This document shows positions 1-8,139 of a stretch of DNA of 64,000 nucleotides, in pieces (position 1 is the first letter of the stretch; the number at the start of each line of letters is the position of its first letter). Origin of the DNA: Candidatus Kryptoniota bacterium. GTDB taxonomy: Bacteria; Bacteroidota; Ignavibacteria; Kryptoniales; JAKASW01. The notes under the pieces were generated by a model, which was not told where the DNA came from, did not search any database, and saw only the letters and a program-made list of their open reading frames with translations. The translations under genes were made by a program, and so were the position numbers. The stretch lies in assembly GCA_036567965.1 (NCBI GenBank), contig DATCTN010000021.1:134906-198905 (forward strand), read 5' to 3'.

Positions 1-1
1 C

Positions 2-847
2 CGCGGCAAAGTTCGCGACGTTTACGAGGTAAAAGATCACCTGCTCCTTGTGGCGACCGACAGGATCAGCGCGTTTGACGTCGTATTGCCAACCGGCATC
101 CCGCATAAAGGCAAAGTGCTCAACCAGATTTCCAACTTCTGGTTCGATCACACGAAAAACATAATAGGCAACCACGTAGTCGCGACTGATGTGAACCACT
201 ATCCACATGAATGCAAACCCTACGCCCACGAACTTGCGGGACGAAGCATGATCGTCAAGAAGACCAATCCGCTTCCGATCGAATGTATTGTCCGCGGTTT
301 CTTGAGCGGTTCCGGCTGGAACGACTATCGACAGACAAAATCTATCTGCGGAATATCTCTGCCGAGAGGGCTGCAGGAATCTGAAAAACTCCCCGAGCCG
401 ATCTTTACTCCGTCCACTAAAGCGGAAATGGGAGTGCATGACGAGAACATTACTTTCGAGAATGCCGCTAAATTAATCGGCGCCGAAATGGCAGAGAAAG
501 TCAGACGCTACTCCATCGAGGTTTATAATTCCGCGGCCGCTTACGCCGAGAGCAAGGGGATTATCATCGCCGACACGAAGCTGGAGTTTGGAATCGATGA
601 AAAGGGTGAGCTTATCCTGATCGATGAACTTCTGACACCAGATTCGTCGCGCTTCTGGGACAGATCGAAATATGAAGTGGGAAAGGCCCAGGCCAGCTTC
701 GACAAGCAATTCGTAAGAGACTATCTACTTGCCCTCAAATGGAACAAGAAGCCGCCGGCGCCAAATCTCACGGAGGAGATAATCCGCGGGACAAGTGAGA
801 GGTATCTACTAGCGCTGAAGATCCTCACCGGCATAGTTCTTAATTGA
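2..847 (+). CDS. purC: Phosphoribosylaminoimidazole-succinocarboxamide synthase (SAICAR synthetase), 5' end cut by the window
   Basis: Catalyses ATP-dependent joining of CAIR and aspartate to SAICAR in cytoplasmic purine synthesis. The frame is open from base 2 and begins inside the conserved N-terminal segment GKVRDVYEV, so the start codon lies outside the window. An in-frame GTG at 50 is only the conserved ...[13 protein letters not shown] strand and is not a start. About 281 residues are visible and family members have about 290-300, so only a few N-terminal residues are missing. Conserved blocks [23 protein letters not shown]-like and [12 protein letters not shown] are intact. The ORF ends in TGA and faces the GT9 gene convergently. 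Identification is firm. Confidence 0.96.
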   Translation, partial: RGKVRDVYEVKDHLLLVATDRISAFDVVLPTGIPHKGKVLNQISNFWFDHTKNIIGNHVVATDVNHYPHECKPYAHELAGRSMIVKKTNPLPIECIVRGFLSGSGWNDYRQTKSICGISLPRGLQESEKLPEPIFTPSTKAEMGVHDENITFENAAKLIGAEMAEKVRRYSIEVYNSAAAYAESKGIIIADTKLEFGIDEKGELILIDELLTPDSSRFWDRSKYEVGKAQASFDKQFVRDYLLALKWNKKPPAPNLTEEIIRGTSERYLLALKILTGIVLN

Positions 848-883
848 TTCGGTGAAATAAAGTCAGTCTGCAAACGTGTGCGG

Positions 884-914
884 CTCCGTCTGAGCGCGGG
901 GGACGGCGACGGAG
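884..914. repeat. Inverted repeat between convergent genes
   Basis: Seven-base arms CTCCGTC (884-890) and GACGGAG (908-914) are separated by 17 bases in the 99-bp gap between purC and the GT9 gene. The position suits a bidirectional terminator, but there is no T-run on either strand. The call is weak. Confidence 0.25.
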
Positions 915-946
915 GCCGACAGTACGCGGATTCTTGGGACACGCCC

Positions 947-1954
947 TCAGCATCGCTCAAAATCCGAAATCGCCTGCGAGACAATTTCGGGAGTCAATCC
1001 GCGCATGCAATTGAAATGTCCCTTGGGACATGACTCGCGTCCCACATGTGAGCAGGGTCTGCATTCGAGGTCGCTCATCTCAAGGACCTTAGCGTTCGAG
1101 CCGCAGGGGTAGAATCCGAATTCATGCACGCTTGATCCGAAGAGCGCGATGAGATTCTTCCTGAGCGCGTCTGCGGCATGCATGAGGAATGAGTCGTTTG
1201 TGACAACCACGAACGCGTGCCTGAGCATCGCCGCACTCTCGACGAGCGATAGTTTGCCCGAGAAGTCGAGGGCTCCACTCGCCTCCCGGATCTGACGGCA
1301 AGTCGAAACGTCTTCGTCTCCACCGAGGAGGACCAGCTGATATTTTGACATGAGAGTCCCCGCAAGCTGGCACCAGTACTCGACCGGCCATCTCTTGGTG
1401 TAGTGCCTGGCACCCGGACAGAGAATTATCACGGGCCGGCTTTTGTCACCCTCTTTGTTCCATATCGAATCGGTTTCTTTAATGACATCAGGCGGCAGAA
1501 ACAATTCCGGGCACCCCACGCTCGAAATCGATCCGTCAAAAGTTTGTGCATACTTTAGAGCGACAGAACGCACATGTGAAAACAAATTCAACTTTGTCCG
1601 GACAAGCACCGCTCTTTTCACGACTTCCTTCCTGATGACCCTTATTTCGCCGGAGGTGCCCCTCCGCAGGTAGATGCTCCTGAAGTTATTCTGAAGGTCG
1701 AGAGTCAAATCGAATTTCTCACGCACGAACAAACGCCGGATATCCTCGAGTGCGTGAATGCCCGAGTCGTTCTGAACTAAATGCACCTCGTTTACGTTAG
1801 GATTATGAAATATGAGGTCGGCATAACGTGCTTTTACGACGAAATGGATTTCGGAGAGCGGTTCTCTTTCCTTCAGGATTTTCAATAGCGGGGAAGTCAG
1901 GATTATGTCTCCCGCTGAGCTCAGCCTTATCACAAGAATCTTTTTTGCCGCCAT
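947..1954 (-). CDS. Glycosyltransferase family 9 protein (heptosyltransferase-like)
   Basis: 335 residues. The N-terminus KKILVIRLSSAGDIILTSP is the classic GT9 opening. The second Rossmann half carries ILCPGARHYTKRWP and VVTNDSFLMHAADAL, the nucleotide-sugar binding region, and a Cys-rich tail (CRPC...C...C) is common in this family. Family members transfer ADP-heptose or similar sugars to lipopolysaccharide core at the inner face of the inner membrane; the actual sugar cannot be told. Start: ATG at 1954 rather than the TTG just upstream, because a promoter at 1961-1989 would put the transcript start at or next to this ATG and no Shine-Dalgarno is present. The gene is monocistronic and divergent from the AAA+ operon. 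Confidence 0.9.
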   Translation of the reverse strand: MAAKKILVIRLSSAGDIILTSPLLKILKEREPLSEIHFVVKARYADLIFHNPNVNEVHLVQNDSGIHALEDIRRLFVREKFDLTLDLQNNFRSIYLRRGTSGEIRVIRKEVVKRAVLVRTKLNLFSHVRSVALKYAQTFDGSISSVGCPELFLPPDVIKETDSIWNKEGDKSRPVIILCPGARHYTKRWPVEYWCQLAGTLMSKYQLVLLGGDEDVSTCRQIREASGALDFSGKLSLVESAAMLRHAFVVVTNDSFLMHAADALRKNLIALFGSSVHEFGFYPCGSNAKVLEMSDLECRPCSHVGRESCPKGHFNCMRGLTPEIVSQAISDFERC

Positions 1955-1960
1955 CAATAG

Positions 1961-1989
1961 AAATTATGGATTTGTCGGAGTACATTCAA
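1961..1989 (-). promoter_or_regulatory. Predicted sigma70-like promoter of the GT9 gene, leaderless geometry
   Basis: On the minus strand, TTGAAT (1984-1989) is followed by a 17-base spacer and TAATTT (1961-1966). Only six bases separate the -10 box from the ATG at 1954-1952, so transcription would begin at or next to the start codon. The same arrangement recurs at five other genes here. Confidence 0.45.
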
Positions 1990-2079
1990 TCGGAACGACA
2001 GCGGAAGTTCAAGCCGAGTGAATCGCGCGGTCCAGGTATTATGAGAGGATACGCCCAGAGAGGGAACAGACATGCGTGA

Positions 2080-2108
2080 TTGCATTTTCCCGAAGTCAGA
2101 AATAAATT
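2080..2108 (+). promoter_or_regulatory. Predicted promoter of the AAA+/MBL/VWA operon
   Basis: TTGCAT (2080-2085), 17-base spacer, TAAATT (2103-2108). Expected transcript start is about 2115. That is downstream of the ATG at 2112 and upstream of the Shine-Dalgarno at 2121-2130, so it supports 2133 as the true start of the first gene. Confidence 0.5.
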
Positions 2109-2120
2109 CACATGAGAGAT

Positions 2121-2130
2121 GAAAGGGAAG
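2121..2130 (+). promoter_or_regulatory. Ribosome-binding site deciding the AAA+ start
   Basis: GAAAGGGAAG ends two bases before the ATG at 2133 and sits between the alternative ATG at 2112 and 2133. It selects the downstream codon. Confidence 0.6.
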
Positions 2131-2132
2131 TA

Positions 2133-3641
2133 ATGAAACAGGTTGCCCATTCCATTGGCGAGCTGAGGAAGAGCGGTTACAAAGTTCTCTCCGTTAAAGA
2201 GGAGATGAGGAGGAACCTTATCGCGAGACTCGACAAGGGGGAGTCGCTTTTCCCGGGAATCATCGGATACGACAAGACTGTAATCCCTTCCATTGTCAAC
2301 GCGATTCTCGCGAAGCACGACATCATACTCCTCGGCTTGCGCGGGCAGGCGAAGACGAGGATTGCACGGAGCCTAATCGGTCTTCTCGATGAGCAGGTGC
2401 CCGTAATCAGGGGATGTGAGATCAACGATAGCCCGTTCAATCCTGTTTGTAAACGTTGCACAGACCTGGTCGCAGAACGGGGCGACGATGTCGAGCTGGA
2501 CTGGCTGAGGCCCGAGCAGCGTTACGGCGAGAAACTCGCAACACCTGACGTGACGATCGCGGATCTCATCGGCGACATCGATCCTATAAAGGCTGCAGTG
2601 CAGAAACTCCATTACTCGCATGAAGGCGCAATCCATTTCGGGATAATCCCAAGAACAAACCGGGGAATATTTACAATTAACGAATTGCCCGACCTTCAAC
2701 CGCGCATCCAGGTTGGGTTATTCAACATCATGCAGGAAAAAGATATTCAGATTCGCGGGTTCAATGTCAGGATTCCGCTGGACGTGATGATGGTTTTCAC
2801 CGCGAATCCGGAAGATTACACGAATCGCGGAAACATAATCACCCCTCTCAAAGACCGTATTGATTCCCAAATACTCACCCACTACCCGCGGTCGATAGAC
2901 GAGGCGATGAAAATAACCGAGCAGGAAGCGTGGTTCTCTCGCGACAGCGGGCGAGAATTGATCATGCCGCATTACATCAAAGAGGTTGTCGAGGAAATCG
3001 CTTTCCAGGCGAGAGGAAGCGAGTTCGTGGACCAGAAGAGCGGCGTGAGCGTCAGAATGACAATTTCAGTCATGGAGAACCTTATCAGCAGCGCCGAGCG
3101 CCGCGCAATCATAAACAGGGAAAAGCAAATCGTTCCGCGCATATGCGACCTCCACCAGGTGCTCCCCGGCATGACGGGAAAACTGGAGCTGGTGTTCGAG
3201 GGCGAGCAGGAAGGCTCGGTCAAGGTAAGCCGCGCACTTATCGGCAAGGCGGTTAGAGAAACATTCAAGAAATATTTTCCCGATCCCCTTCAGAAAAAAA
3301 TGAGGAACACCGCCGGAGAAGAACCGAAAAAACGCGACGACGAGTATACTCAAATAATTTCGTGGTTTGAATCTGGAAACAAGATTGAAGTAGCCGACGA
3401 TATGCCGTTCGATGAGTATTACGCCGAACTAAGTAAAGTCTCGAACCTCAAAGAGGTCGCCAAGAAACACATGAAGGTGGAGGAATCGAACAAATACGAG
3501 CTTGCCACTTCGATGGAGTTTGTGCTGGATGGACTCCACCAGTTCTCGCGCATCGCGAAAGACGACGCGGACAACGTTATATCGTACAAGGATCTCGTCG
3601 GGAGCATCTTTCCGCCGAAAGGAAGATACGAGGAAGACTGA
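2133..3641 (+). CDS. AAA+ ATPase of the magnesium-chelatase ChlI/MoxR type
   Basis: 502 residues from ATG 2133, chosen by the Shine-Dalgarno and the promoter position; an ATG at 2112 would add seven residues. Walker A is GLRGQAKT (68-75). A ChlI-like insert with Cys95, Cys106 and Cys109 (VCKRC) may bind metal. The Walker B-like strand is GIFTINELPDL (Asn-Glu instead of Asp-Glu), sensor 1 is VFTANPEDY, and a likely arginine finger lies in LKDRIDS. The C-terminal ~150 residues are charged and specific to this group. Such ATPases usually work with a VWA protein to remodel or insert cofactors into a target, and a VWA gene follows two genes downstream. No porphyrin genes are nearby, so a true Mg-chelatase role is unlikely. 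Confidence 0.85.
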   Translation: MKQVAHSIGELRKSGYKVLSVKEEMRRNLIARLDKGESLFPGIIGYDKTVIPSIVNAILAKHDIILLGLRGQAKTRIARSLIGLLDEQVPVIRGCEINDSPFNPVCKRCTDLVAERGDDVELDWLRPEQRYGEKLATPDVTIADLIGDIDPIKAAVQKLHYSHEGAIHFGIIPRTNRGIFTINELPDLQPRIQVGLFNIMQEKDIQIRGFNVRIPLDVMMVFTANPEDYTNRGNIITPLKDRIDSQILTHYPRSIDEAMKITEQEAWFSRDSGRELIMPHYIKEVVEEIAFQARGSEFVDQKSGVSVRMTISVMENLISSAERRAIINREKQIVPRICDLHQVLPGMTGKLELVFEGEQEGSVKVSRALIGKAVRETFKKYFPDPLQKKMRNTAGEEPKKRDDEYTQIISWFESGNKIEVADDMPFDEYYAELSKVSNLKEVAKKHMKVEESNKYELATSMEFVLDGLHQFSRIAKDDADNVISYKDLVGSIFPPKGRYEED

Positions 3642-3643
3642 AG

Positions 3644-4288
3644 TTGCTCATCGAGAAATTTGAAGACGGTCCCATCTGGACGATCGGATATCTTGTCTAT
3701 GATCCGGAATCGCGGGAAGGAATGGTAATTGATGTTCCCATGTGGTGTGCCGACAGGATTTATGAGAGTGTAGATAGACTTGCCCTTAAAGTACGATACA
3801 TTGTCGCGACGCATGGTCACTGGGATCACATCGGGGACATGCACAAGCTCAAGGCCATCACCGGCGCGCTGGTGTGCGCACATAATGCCGATGACTGGAT
3901 GATGCGGGATCCGAACGGCATGATCATAACTCCGCCGGAGTACATCGAGCCGGTCAGTGTCGATATCCCGCTTGAGGACGGAATGAACATACGCGCGGGC
4001 AATATCGAATTCTCGATAATCCACACCCCCGGGCACTCGGCGGGATCAGTTTGCCTTTACAATCAGGGTGAGGAAATACTATTCACGGGTGACACGCTTT
4101 TTTCCGGCTCGGTCGGGCGTGCGGATCTTCCATCCGGCTCGTACGATGAAATGTCAAGAAGCATTCTCAATAAAATATTTCTTCTACCGGATAACGTCAG
4201 GATTTTTCCGGGACACGGCCCGGACAGCACGCTGAAGAAAGAGAGAAACGAAAACCGATACGTTCAAATGATGCTTTCCGAAAAGTGA
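3644..4288 (+). CDS. Metallo-beta-lactamase-fold hydrolase (glyoxalase II-like)
   Basis: 214 residues. It carries the full MBL metal-binding set: THGHWDH (56-62), HTPGHSAGS, FTGDTLFSGSVGRADL and a final FPGHG histidine. This is the hydroxyacylglutathione hydrolase / persulfide dioxygenase-like branch, but the glutathione-binding C-terminal domain is absent; the substrate is unknown and probably a small thioester or similar compound. It starts with TTG two bases after the stop of the ATPase gene, with GAGGAAG as ribosome-binding site. It lies between the AAA+ and VWA genes, so it is co-transcribed with them. Cytoplasmic; no signal peptide. Confidence 0.85.
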   Translation: MLIEKFEDGPIWTIGYLVYDPESREGMVIDVPMWCADRIYESVDRLALKVRYIVATHGHWDHIGDMHKLKAITGALVCAHNADDWMMRDPNGMIITPPEYIEPVSVDIPLEDGMNIRAGNIEFSIIHTPGHSAGSVCLYNQGEEILFTGDTLFSGSVGRADLPSGSYDEMSRSILNKIFLLPDNVRIFPGHGPDSTLKKERNENRYVQMMLSEK

Positions 4289-4355
4289 GAAACGACGACA
4301 GATCACAAAGAATCGCAGCAATACGGAAAGATAACTCAGACGGAAGAGGTTTGAG

Positions 4356-5462
4356 ATGAGATTCAGGTATTCGGAATGGAACGAGCATTCGATGACCGAC
4401 GAGCAGCGACTGCAGAACATGCTGTCGCTGTTCAGCTACCTCCTTCTTCAGACCAGCGGTGATGCCGAAGAGGCACTCGATTGGATGCGTCAGCTCGGTC
4501 AGGAGTATCAGCTGTTCGACTCGGAAATGAGTCTCGAGGATTTCATCGACAAATTGAAAGAGCTCGGTTACGTCGAAGACGCAAAGGATGTAGTGATTCT
4601 TACGTCGAAAGGTGTGCAGAGGATCCGGGAGGATGCGCTGCGTGAAGTGTTCACCAATTTGAAGAAGAGCCCCGAGGGTTCACACGAATCTCCGCATACG
4701 GGCCAGGGAGTCGATCGTCTCAGCGAGACAAAGAAATACGCTTTCGGCGATGTCCCGACAAATATCGATCTGACATCCACTCTGACCAACGCTCTCAAAC
4801 ATGATTCAATTGAGAACTTCAGGCTCGAAGAAGACGACATAGAAATCTACGAGACCGAGCATATGACGAATTGTGCTACGGTCGTCCTGATTGATATAAG
4901 CCATTCGATGATTTTGTACGGTGAAGACCGCATTACACCGGCTAAGCAAGTGTCGCTGGCTCTGGCGGAGCTCATTCGAACGAAGTTCCCGAAGGACCAT
5001 CTCAATATCGTTGCGTTCGGCGATGAGGCAAAGGAGATCACTCTTGCGGAGCTGCCGTTCGTCACTGTCGGACCGTACCACACGAACACGCTCGCCGCCC
5101 TCCGGCTTGCACGGAGCATCCTCAGGAGGAAGGGGAACGTCAACAAGCAGATTTTTCTCGTGACGGACGGAAAGCCGTCGGCAATATTCGACGACACGGG
5201 GAGACTCTACAGGAATTCGTTCGGGCTCGATCCGCGGATTGTCAACAAGACCCTTGACGAAGCGGTCGCGTGCCGCAGGGAAAAAGTGGTTATCAGCACA
5301 TTCATGGTCGCGAAAGATCCGTACCTGATCAACTTCGTCGAAGAATTGACACGCGCGAACAAGGGGCGGGCGTATTACTCTTCACTCAACAAACTGGGCG
5401 AGTATATCTTCGTCGACTATATCCGCAACAGGAGAAAGAAATTTAATTCGTCTCTCCCGTAG
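4356..5462 (+). CDS. VWA-domain protein, partner of the upstream AAA+ ATPase
   Basis: 368 residues. Residues 1-170 are a helical, acidic N-terminal region without a recognised domain. From about 174 on there is a von Willebrand A domain with a complete MIDAS: DISHSM (180-185), the threonine of PYHTNT and the aspartate of LVTDGKPS. This is the layout of the ChlD/CoxE-type partners of MoxR/ChlI ATPases, which bridge the ATPase ring to its substrate through bound Mg2+. Ribosome-binding site AGAGG is present. The 67-bp gap after the hydrolase gene has no terminator, so the three genes form one operon. It converges on the VOC gene. Confidence 0.85.
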   Translation: MRFRYSEWNEHSMTDEQRLQNMLSLFSYLLLQTSGDAEEALDWMRQLGQEYQLFDSEMSLEDFIDKLKELGYVEDAKDVVILTSKGVQRIREDALREVFTNLKKSPEGSHESPHTGQGVDRLSETKKYAFGDVPTNIDLTSTLTNALKHDSIENFRLEEDDIEIYETEHMTNCATVVLIDISHSMILYGEDRITPAKQVSLALAELIRTKFPKDHLNIVAFGDEAKEITLAELPFVTVGPYHTNTLAALRLARSILRRKGNVNKQIFLVTDGKPSAIFDDTGRLYRNSFGLDPRIVNKTLDEAVACRREKVVISTFMVAKDPYLINFVEELTRANKGRAYYSSLNKLGEYIFVDYIRNRRKKFNSSLP

Positions 5463-5523
5463 CCGCTTCTCATTCAGTCTCCCCGCATACGGAATCGCGG
5501 ACTTATTGCCGGCCGGCCACTTA

Positions 5524-5874
5524 TCATTTTTTCTTCTCGACGATATCGATCGTGATCCCGAATGGGTCAGCAAAGTAAAGCGCTTTCCCGCCTTCAAACT
5601 CTTTCAGTATCGAGCATCCGTTTTCAATTAGATGGGCCTTTGCCTCATCGTACCGTGGCACGGCGAGGGCAGGAATGAAAGGAGTTATCCTGTCATCTTT
5701 GTTTACATATAACTTGACGATGCCCGTATCAAATACGAGTTGGGCACGTTCCCGGCTGACTAATTTGAAGCCGAGAACACCGCCGTAAAATTTTTCCGCT
5801 TTCGAGAGATCAGGGACGTGAATGGCAAACTCGCCGTCGGTTCTAAATTTCGGAATTTTTTTCGTTTTCGACAT
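5524..5874 (-). CDS. VOC-superfamily protein (glyoxalase/bleomycin-resistance fold)
   Basis: 116 residues, one vicinal-oxygen-chelate unit of paired beta-alpha-beta-beta-beta modules. The opening reads FAIHVPDLSKAEKFYGGVLGFKL and the end KALYFADPFGITIDIVE. Members are metal-dependent lyases, dioxygenases or binding proteins, and the specific substrate cannot be told. Start ATG 5874 is set by an excellent ribosome-binding site: GGAGGAGG as read on the minus strand (plus-strand 5881-5888). Probably monocistronic. Confidence 0.85.
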   Translation of the reverse strand: MSKTKKIPKFRTDGEFAIHVPDLSKAEKFYGGVLGFKLVSRERAQLVFDTGIVKLYVNKDDRITPFIPALAVPRYDEAKAHLIENGCSILKEFEGGKALYFADPFGITIDIVEKKK

Positions 5875-5917
5875 GCTCGACCTCCTCCAAACTGCCTGAA
5901 TAGTTCGTGTGCGCTAG

Positions 5918-5952
5918 TCGGGTCCCTGGCATCATCTGAGTCCTGGACCCGA
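5918..5952. repeat. Eight-base inverted repeat
   Basis: Perfect arms TCGGGTCC (5918-5925) and GGACCCGA (5945-5952) with a 19-base loop lie in the 139-bp gap downstream of the 6014-6349 gene and upstream of the VOC gene. It may be a transcription terminator without a U-tract, or a binding site. Confidence 0.35.
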
Positions 5953-6013
5953 AATCACGAAAAAACATCAATCCGGCGACATTGCCTTGTTGGTGAACAG
6001 CGTTCAGGCATTT

Positions 6014-6349
6014 TCAGTTTCGCGGGCCGCTTTTGGTATTCATGACTAACCAAACGCTCGCCGCATAAATCAGAAGAGTGGATTCAAACTGTCCACTGAA
6101 CAGATGGAACAAGAACGCAAGACAGAAGACCGCTAATAAGACATATCCGGCTCTCATCAATGTTGCTGTGCTAAGAAGAAGTATTGCCGCTGCCGCCTCC
6201 ACGCCCGCGAGAATGAGAACAACTATCAATTCATGGCTTGAACCGGTCCGGACCATTTCCATAATCGTCGCCACACTCTGCAAGACTATCACAATACTGA
6301 GAGTGTACCGGAATATTGCAAAGGCCTCGCGTCGCAATCGATCGTTCAT
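6014..6349 (-). CDS. Small integral membrane protein of unknown function
   Basis: 111 residues with four hydrophobic segments at roughly 13-30, 41-60, 62-80 and 84-104, which nearly fill the protein. The size and four-helix layout resemble DoxX-like or similar small membrane proteins, but no diagnostic motif is present and no function is assigned. Ribosome-binding site AAAGGA precedes ATG 6349. Neighbours on the same strand are a DinB-like gene upstream and a VOC gene downstream. Confidence 0.7.
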   Translation of the reverse strand: MNDRLRREAFAIFRYTLSIVIVLQSVATIMEMVRTGSSHELIVVLILAGVEAAAAILLLSTATLMRAGYVLLAVFCLAFLFHLFSGQFESTLLIYAASVWLVMNTKSGPRN

Positions 6350-6491
6350 CTTTGTCCTTTCGCACTCACTTTAATTGAAATGAGTACTCACACCAAATTT
6401 TCTCACGGGAATTTAGCCGGGACGGGTCAAAAGTCAAACTAATGGCAGCACTGTGGCATGATTCGGCGGATTAAAGGCGAAACGGACATTA

Positions 6492-6534
6492 AGGGAACCA
6501 ACACCGGGAAGTTAACCTCAGCAATTGGTTCCCT
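6492..6534. repeat. Ten-base inverted repeat downstream of the DinB-like gene
   Basis: Perfect arms AGGGAACCAA (6492-6501) and TTGGTTCCCT (6525-6534) enclose 23 bases. It lies just past the stop codon of the DinB-like gene and could fold into a strong hairpin in that transcript. No U-tract follows, so Rho-independent termination is uncertain. Confidence 0.45.
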
Positions 6535-6587
6535 CACTTTTGAAACTCGTAGTCGATCTTCACGATTACCGTTACTACTGCGGCAGG

Positions 6588-7151
6588 TCACCTCGACGTG
6601 AGCGAGTCCGGTGCGGCGAGATTGCCGGATTCCAGAATGCGTTTCAACTGCTCGAGATGTCTTTCCTCGTGAACGCCTACAAAGACGAGCCACTCTCCGA
6701 GGGTAAGAGGTCCAAAAATCCAGTGAGGCAGAACTGCGCTCGAGAGATCTACCGCTTCAAGGCGCTGCCTGAGTGATTCGAGCGTGCGGTTCATCGCGAC
6801 GATTTCGTCCAACGACTGTCTAATGGAGAAGCCATTTACCGGCTGAGCATTTTCCCTTGCCACGTACTTTTCCTTGCGACTTCGTTGGACCAATGTCTCA
6901 ATGTCTATGGGGAATCCCTTCTCTGCCGAAAGACTCTTTGATCCGCTTTCCGCCTTGTGGAGGAGAATCTCAATTACCTTGAGAAGCTGTAGGTCAACGA
7001 GGGCAATGTGCTCGACGATCTGCGTGATGGACCATCCTCCGGCGGATCTGAGATCTTCGCAGCCGTCGCTCAGACTTCCTGTTCTACTTACGAGCAAGTG
7101 TAGGACCCTTTCGTTCTCGGAGTACACTTCGGAAAGACTGTTAAAGATCAT
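6588..7151 (-). CDS. DinB/YfiT-like putative metal-dependent enzyme
   Basis: 187 residues from ATG 7151. This start is picked because GGAGGG (plus strand 7157-7162) lies five bases upstream; the frame continues open upstream to 7250 without such a site. The four-helix DinB fold is suggested by length and by the three-histidine metal site: IVEHIALVD early and HEERHLEQL near the C-terminus. Relatives are thiol-dependent (bacillithiol or mycothiol) transferases or damage-inducible proteins of unknown activity. No thiol-cofactor genes are nearby. Confidence 0.8.
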   Translation of the reverse strand: MIFNSLSEVYSENERVLHLLVSRTGSLSDGCEDLRSAGGWSITQIVEHIALVDLQLLKVIEILLHKAESGSKSLSAEKGFPIDIETLVQRSRKEKYVARENAQPVNGFSIRQSLDEIVAMNRTLESLRQRLEAVDLSSAVLPHWIFGPLTLGEWLVFVGVHEERHLEQLKRILESGNLAAPDSLTSR

Positions 7152-7156
7152 CGTAG

Positions 7157-7162
7157 CCCTCC
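7157..7162 (-). promoter_or_regulatory. Ribosome-binding site deciding the DinB-like start
   Basis: GGAGGG on the minus strand, five bases before ATG 7151. Confidence 0.6.
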
Positions 7163-7293
7163 GGCTTTTCGTCTCTGCATGGTTTTCTGGTGTAAACGTC
7201 TCATGGAAGTCCTGACTGACATATCTGTGCTTCTCATTAAAACGAATCACCGGGAATCATGAAATACGGAAAGGTCTACCCCCGACGAAGTTC

Positions 7294-7308
7294 TGTCATT
7301 GAATGACA
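7294..7308. repeat. Fifteen-base near-perfect palindrome at the end of the DUF4249 gene
   Basis: TGTCATT-G-AATGACA spans the stop codon (7296-7298) of the DUF4249 gene. It could be an operator for the DinB-like gene downstream, or chance. Confidence 0.25.
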
Positions 7309-8135
7309 AGGGAGCGTGTATCGATCGTGTATGCCGAGAAATATCCGAGAGAGCCATTGGAAAGATTTGTATTTGGGTTTGCAGGAGAAAGTGAAGTCGG
7401 GCTCTGATCGGCTTCGAGAATATTCCTGAGAGTGAAGTAATAGTCGTAAGTTGCTTTGTCAATGCACTCAAGATCGACCGAAACGGTGTCGCCCGGTTTT
7501 AGTTTGCTGCCAACTTCCCCTCGCACTCCGAACATGTAGGTTATCTCGTTCCCGTTGGTAAGCTTGTCGTCCGTAATCTGAAACCCGCCCCTTCCGCCGG
7601 TGATCGAATCGGGAGGAAGCGAGTTGACGTGTGGCACGATCCTATAGTAGTTCCCCAGCTCTGGAGGATCTTTGAAAGTAATATAAAAGTCATATCCGGA
7701 TTCGCCGAAAGGGTTCAGAGACTTCTCAGCGAAAAAGGAATCGATAATCACTTTTTCAGGCATCGTTGAAACGGCATCGTACACCTTCCCCGCGGTGGTT
7801 ACCTTGAGTGCGTATGTCCGTCCGGAAATGCCTCTCGGATTTGTGGAGTAATAGATTCCGGCCGCGGCTTCTGACAGGGTATCGATTTGACCTCCGTCCG
7901 CTATCGTCACGGTCGCCGCGTTTACAGGCGGGAAATTCAATGAGGGAGTAAAATAATCTCCGGTCATAGTTACGACGACTGAGTCCAATCCGCCTTGATC
8001 GTTGATCAGCCCCTCGATGACGATCTGCGGGTTCGACTGGTTGAGATCGACCGATATCACTTTCTGGCAGGACAGCATGCCGACCGCTATAGTGACGACC
8101 AGCATTGACTGGAAAAATATTCTCTTCATTTTCAT
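7296..8135 (-). CDS. DUF4249-family lipoprotein paired with a TonB-dependent receptor
   Basis: 279 residues. A lipoprotein signal peptide ends in the lipobox GMLSC with Cys near residue 23. The rest is a beta-rich domain typical of DUF4249: IVIEGLINDQGG, then TVTIADGG and YALKVTTAGKVYDA. DUF4249 proteins are nearly always encoded next to a SusC-like TonB receptor and are thought to sit at the outer membrane as its accessory. Here the start lies four bases after the receptor stop, so the two genes are translationally coupled. Substrate unknown. Confidence 0.88.
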   Translation of the reverse strand: MKMKRIFFQSMLVVTIAVGMLSCQKVISVDLNQSNPQIVIEGLINDQGGLDSVVVTMTGDYFTPSLNFPPVNAATVTIADGGQIDTLSEAAAGIYYSTNPRGISGRTYALKVTTAGKVYDAVSTMPEKVIIDSFFAEKSLNPFGESGYDFYITFKDPPELGNYYRIVPHVNSLPPDSITGGRGGFQITDDKLTNGNEITYMFGVRGEVGSKLKPGDTVSVDLECIDKATYDYYFTLRNILEADQSPTSLSPANPNTNLSNGSLGYFSAYTIDTRSLVIQ

Positions 8136-8139
8136 CTTA

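Noticed and set aside
5500-5523. GGCCGGCC palindrome at 5510-5520 between convergent genes
   Set aside because: A short restriction-site-like palindrome of eight bases; no stem long enough for a terminator.
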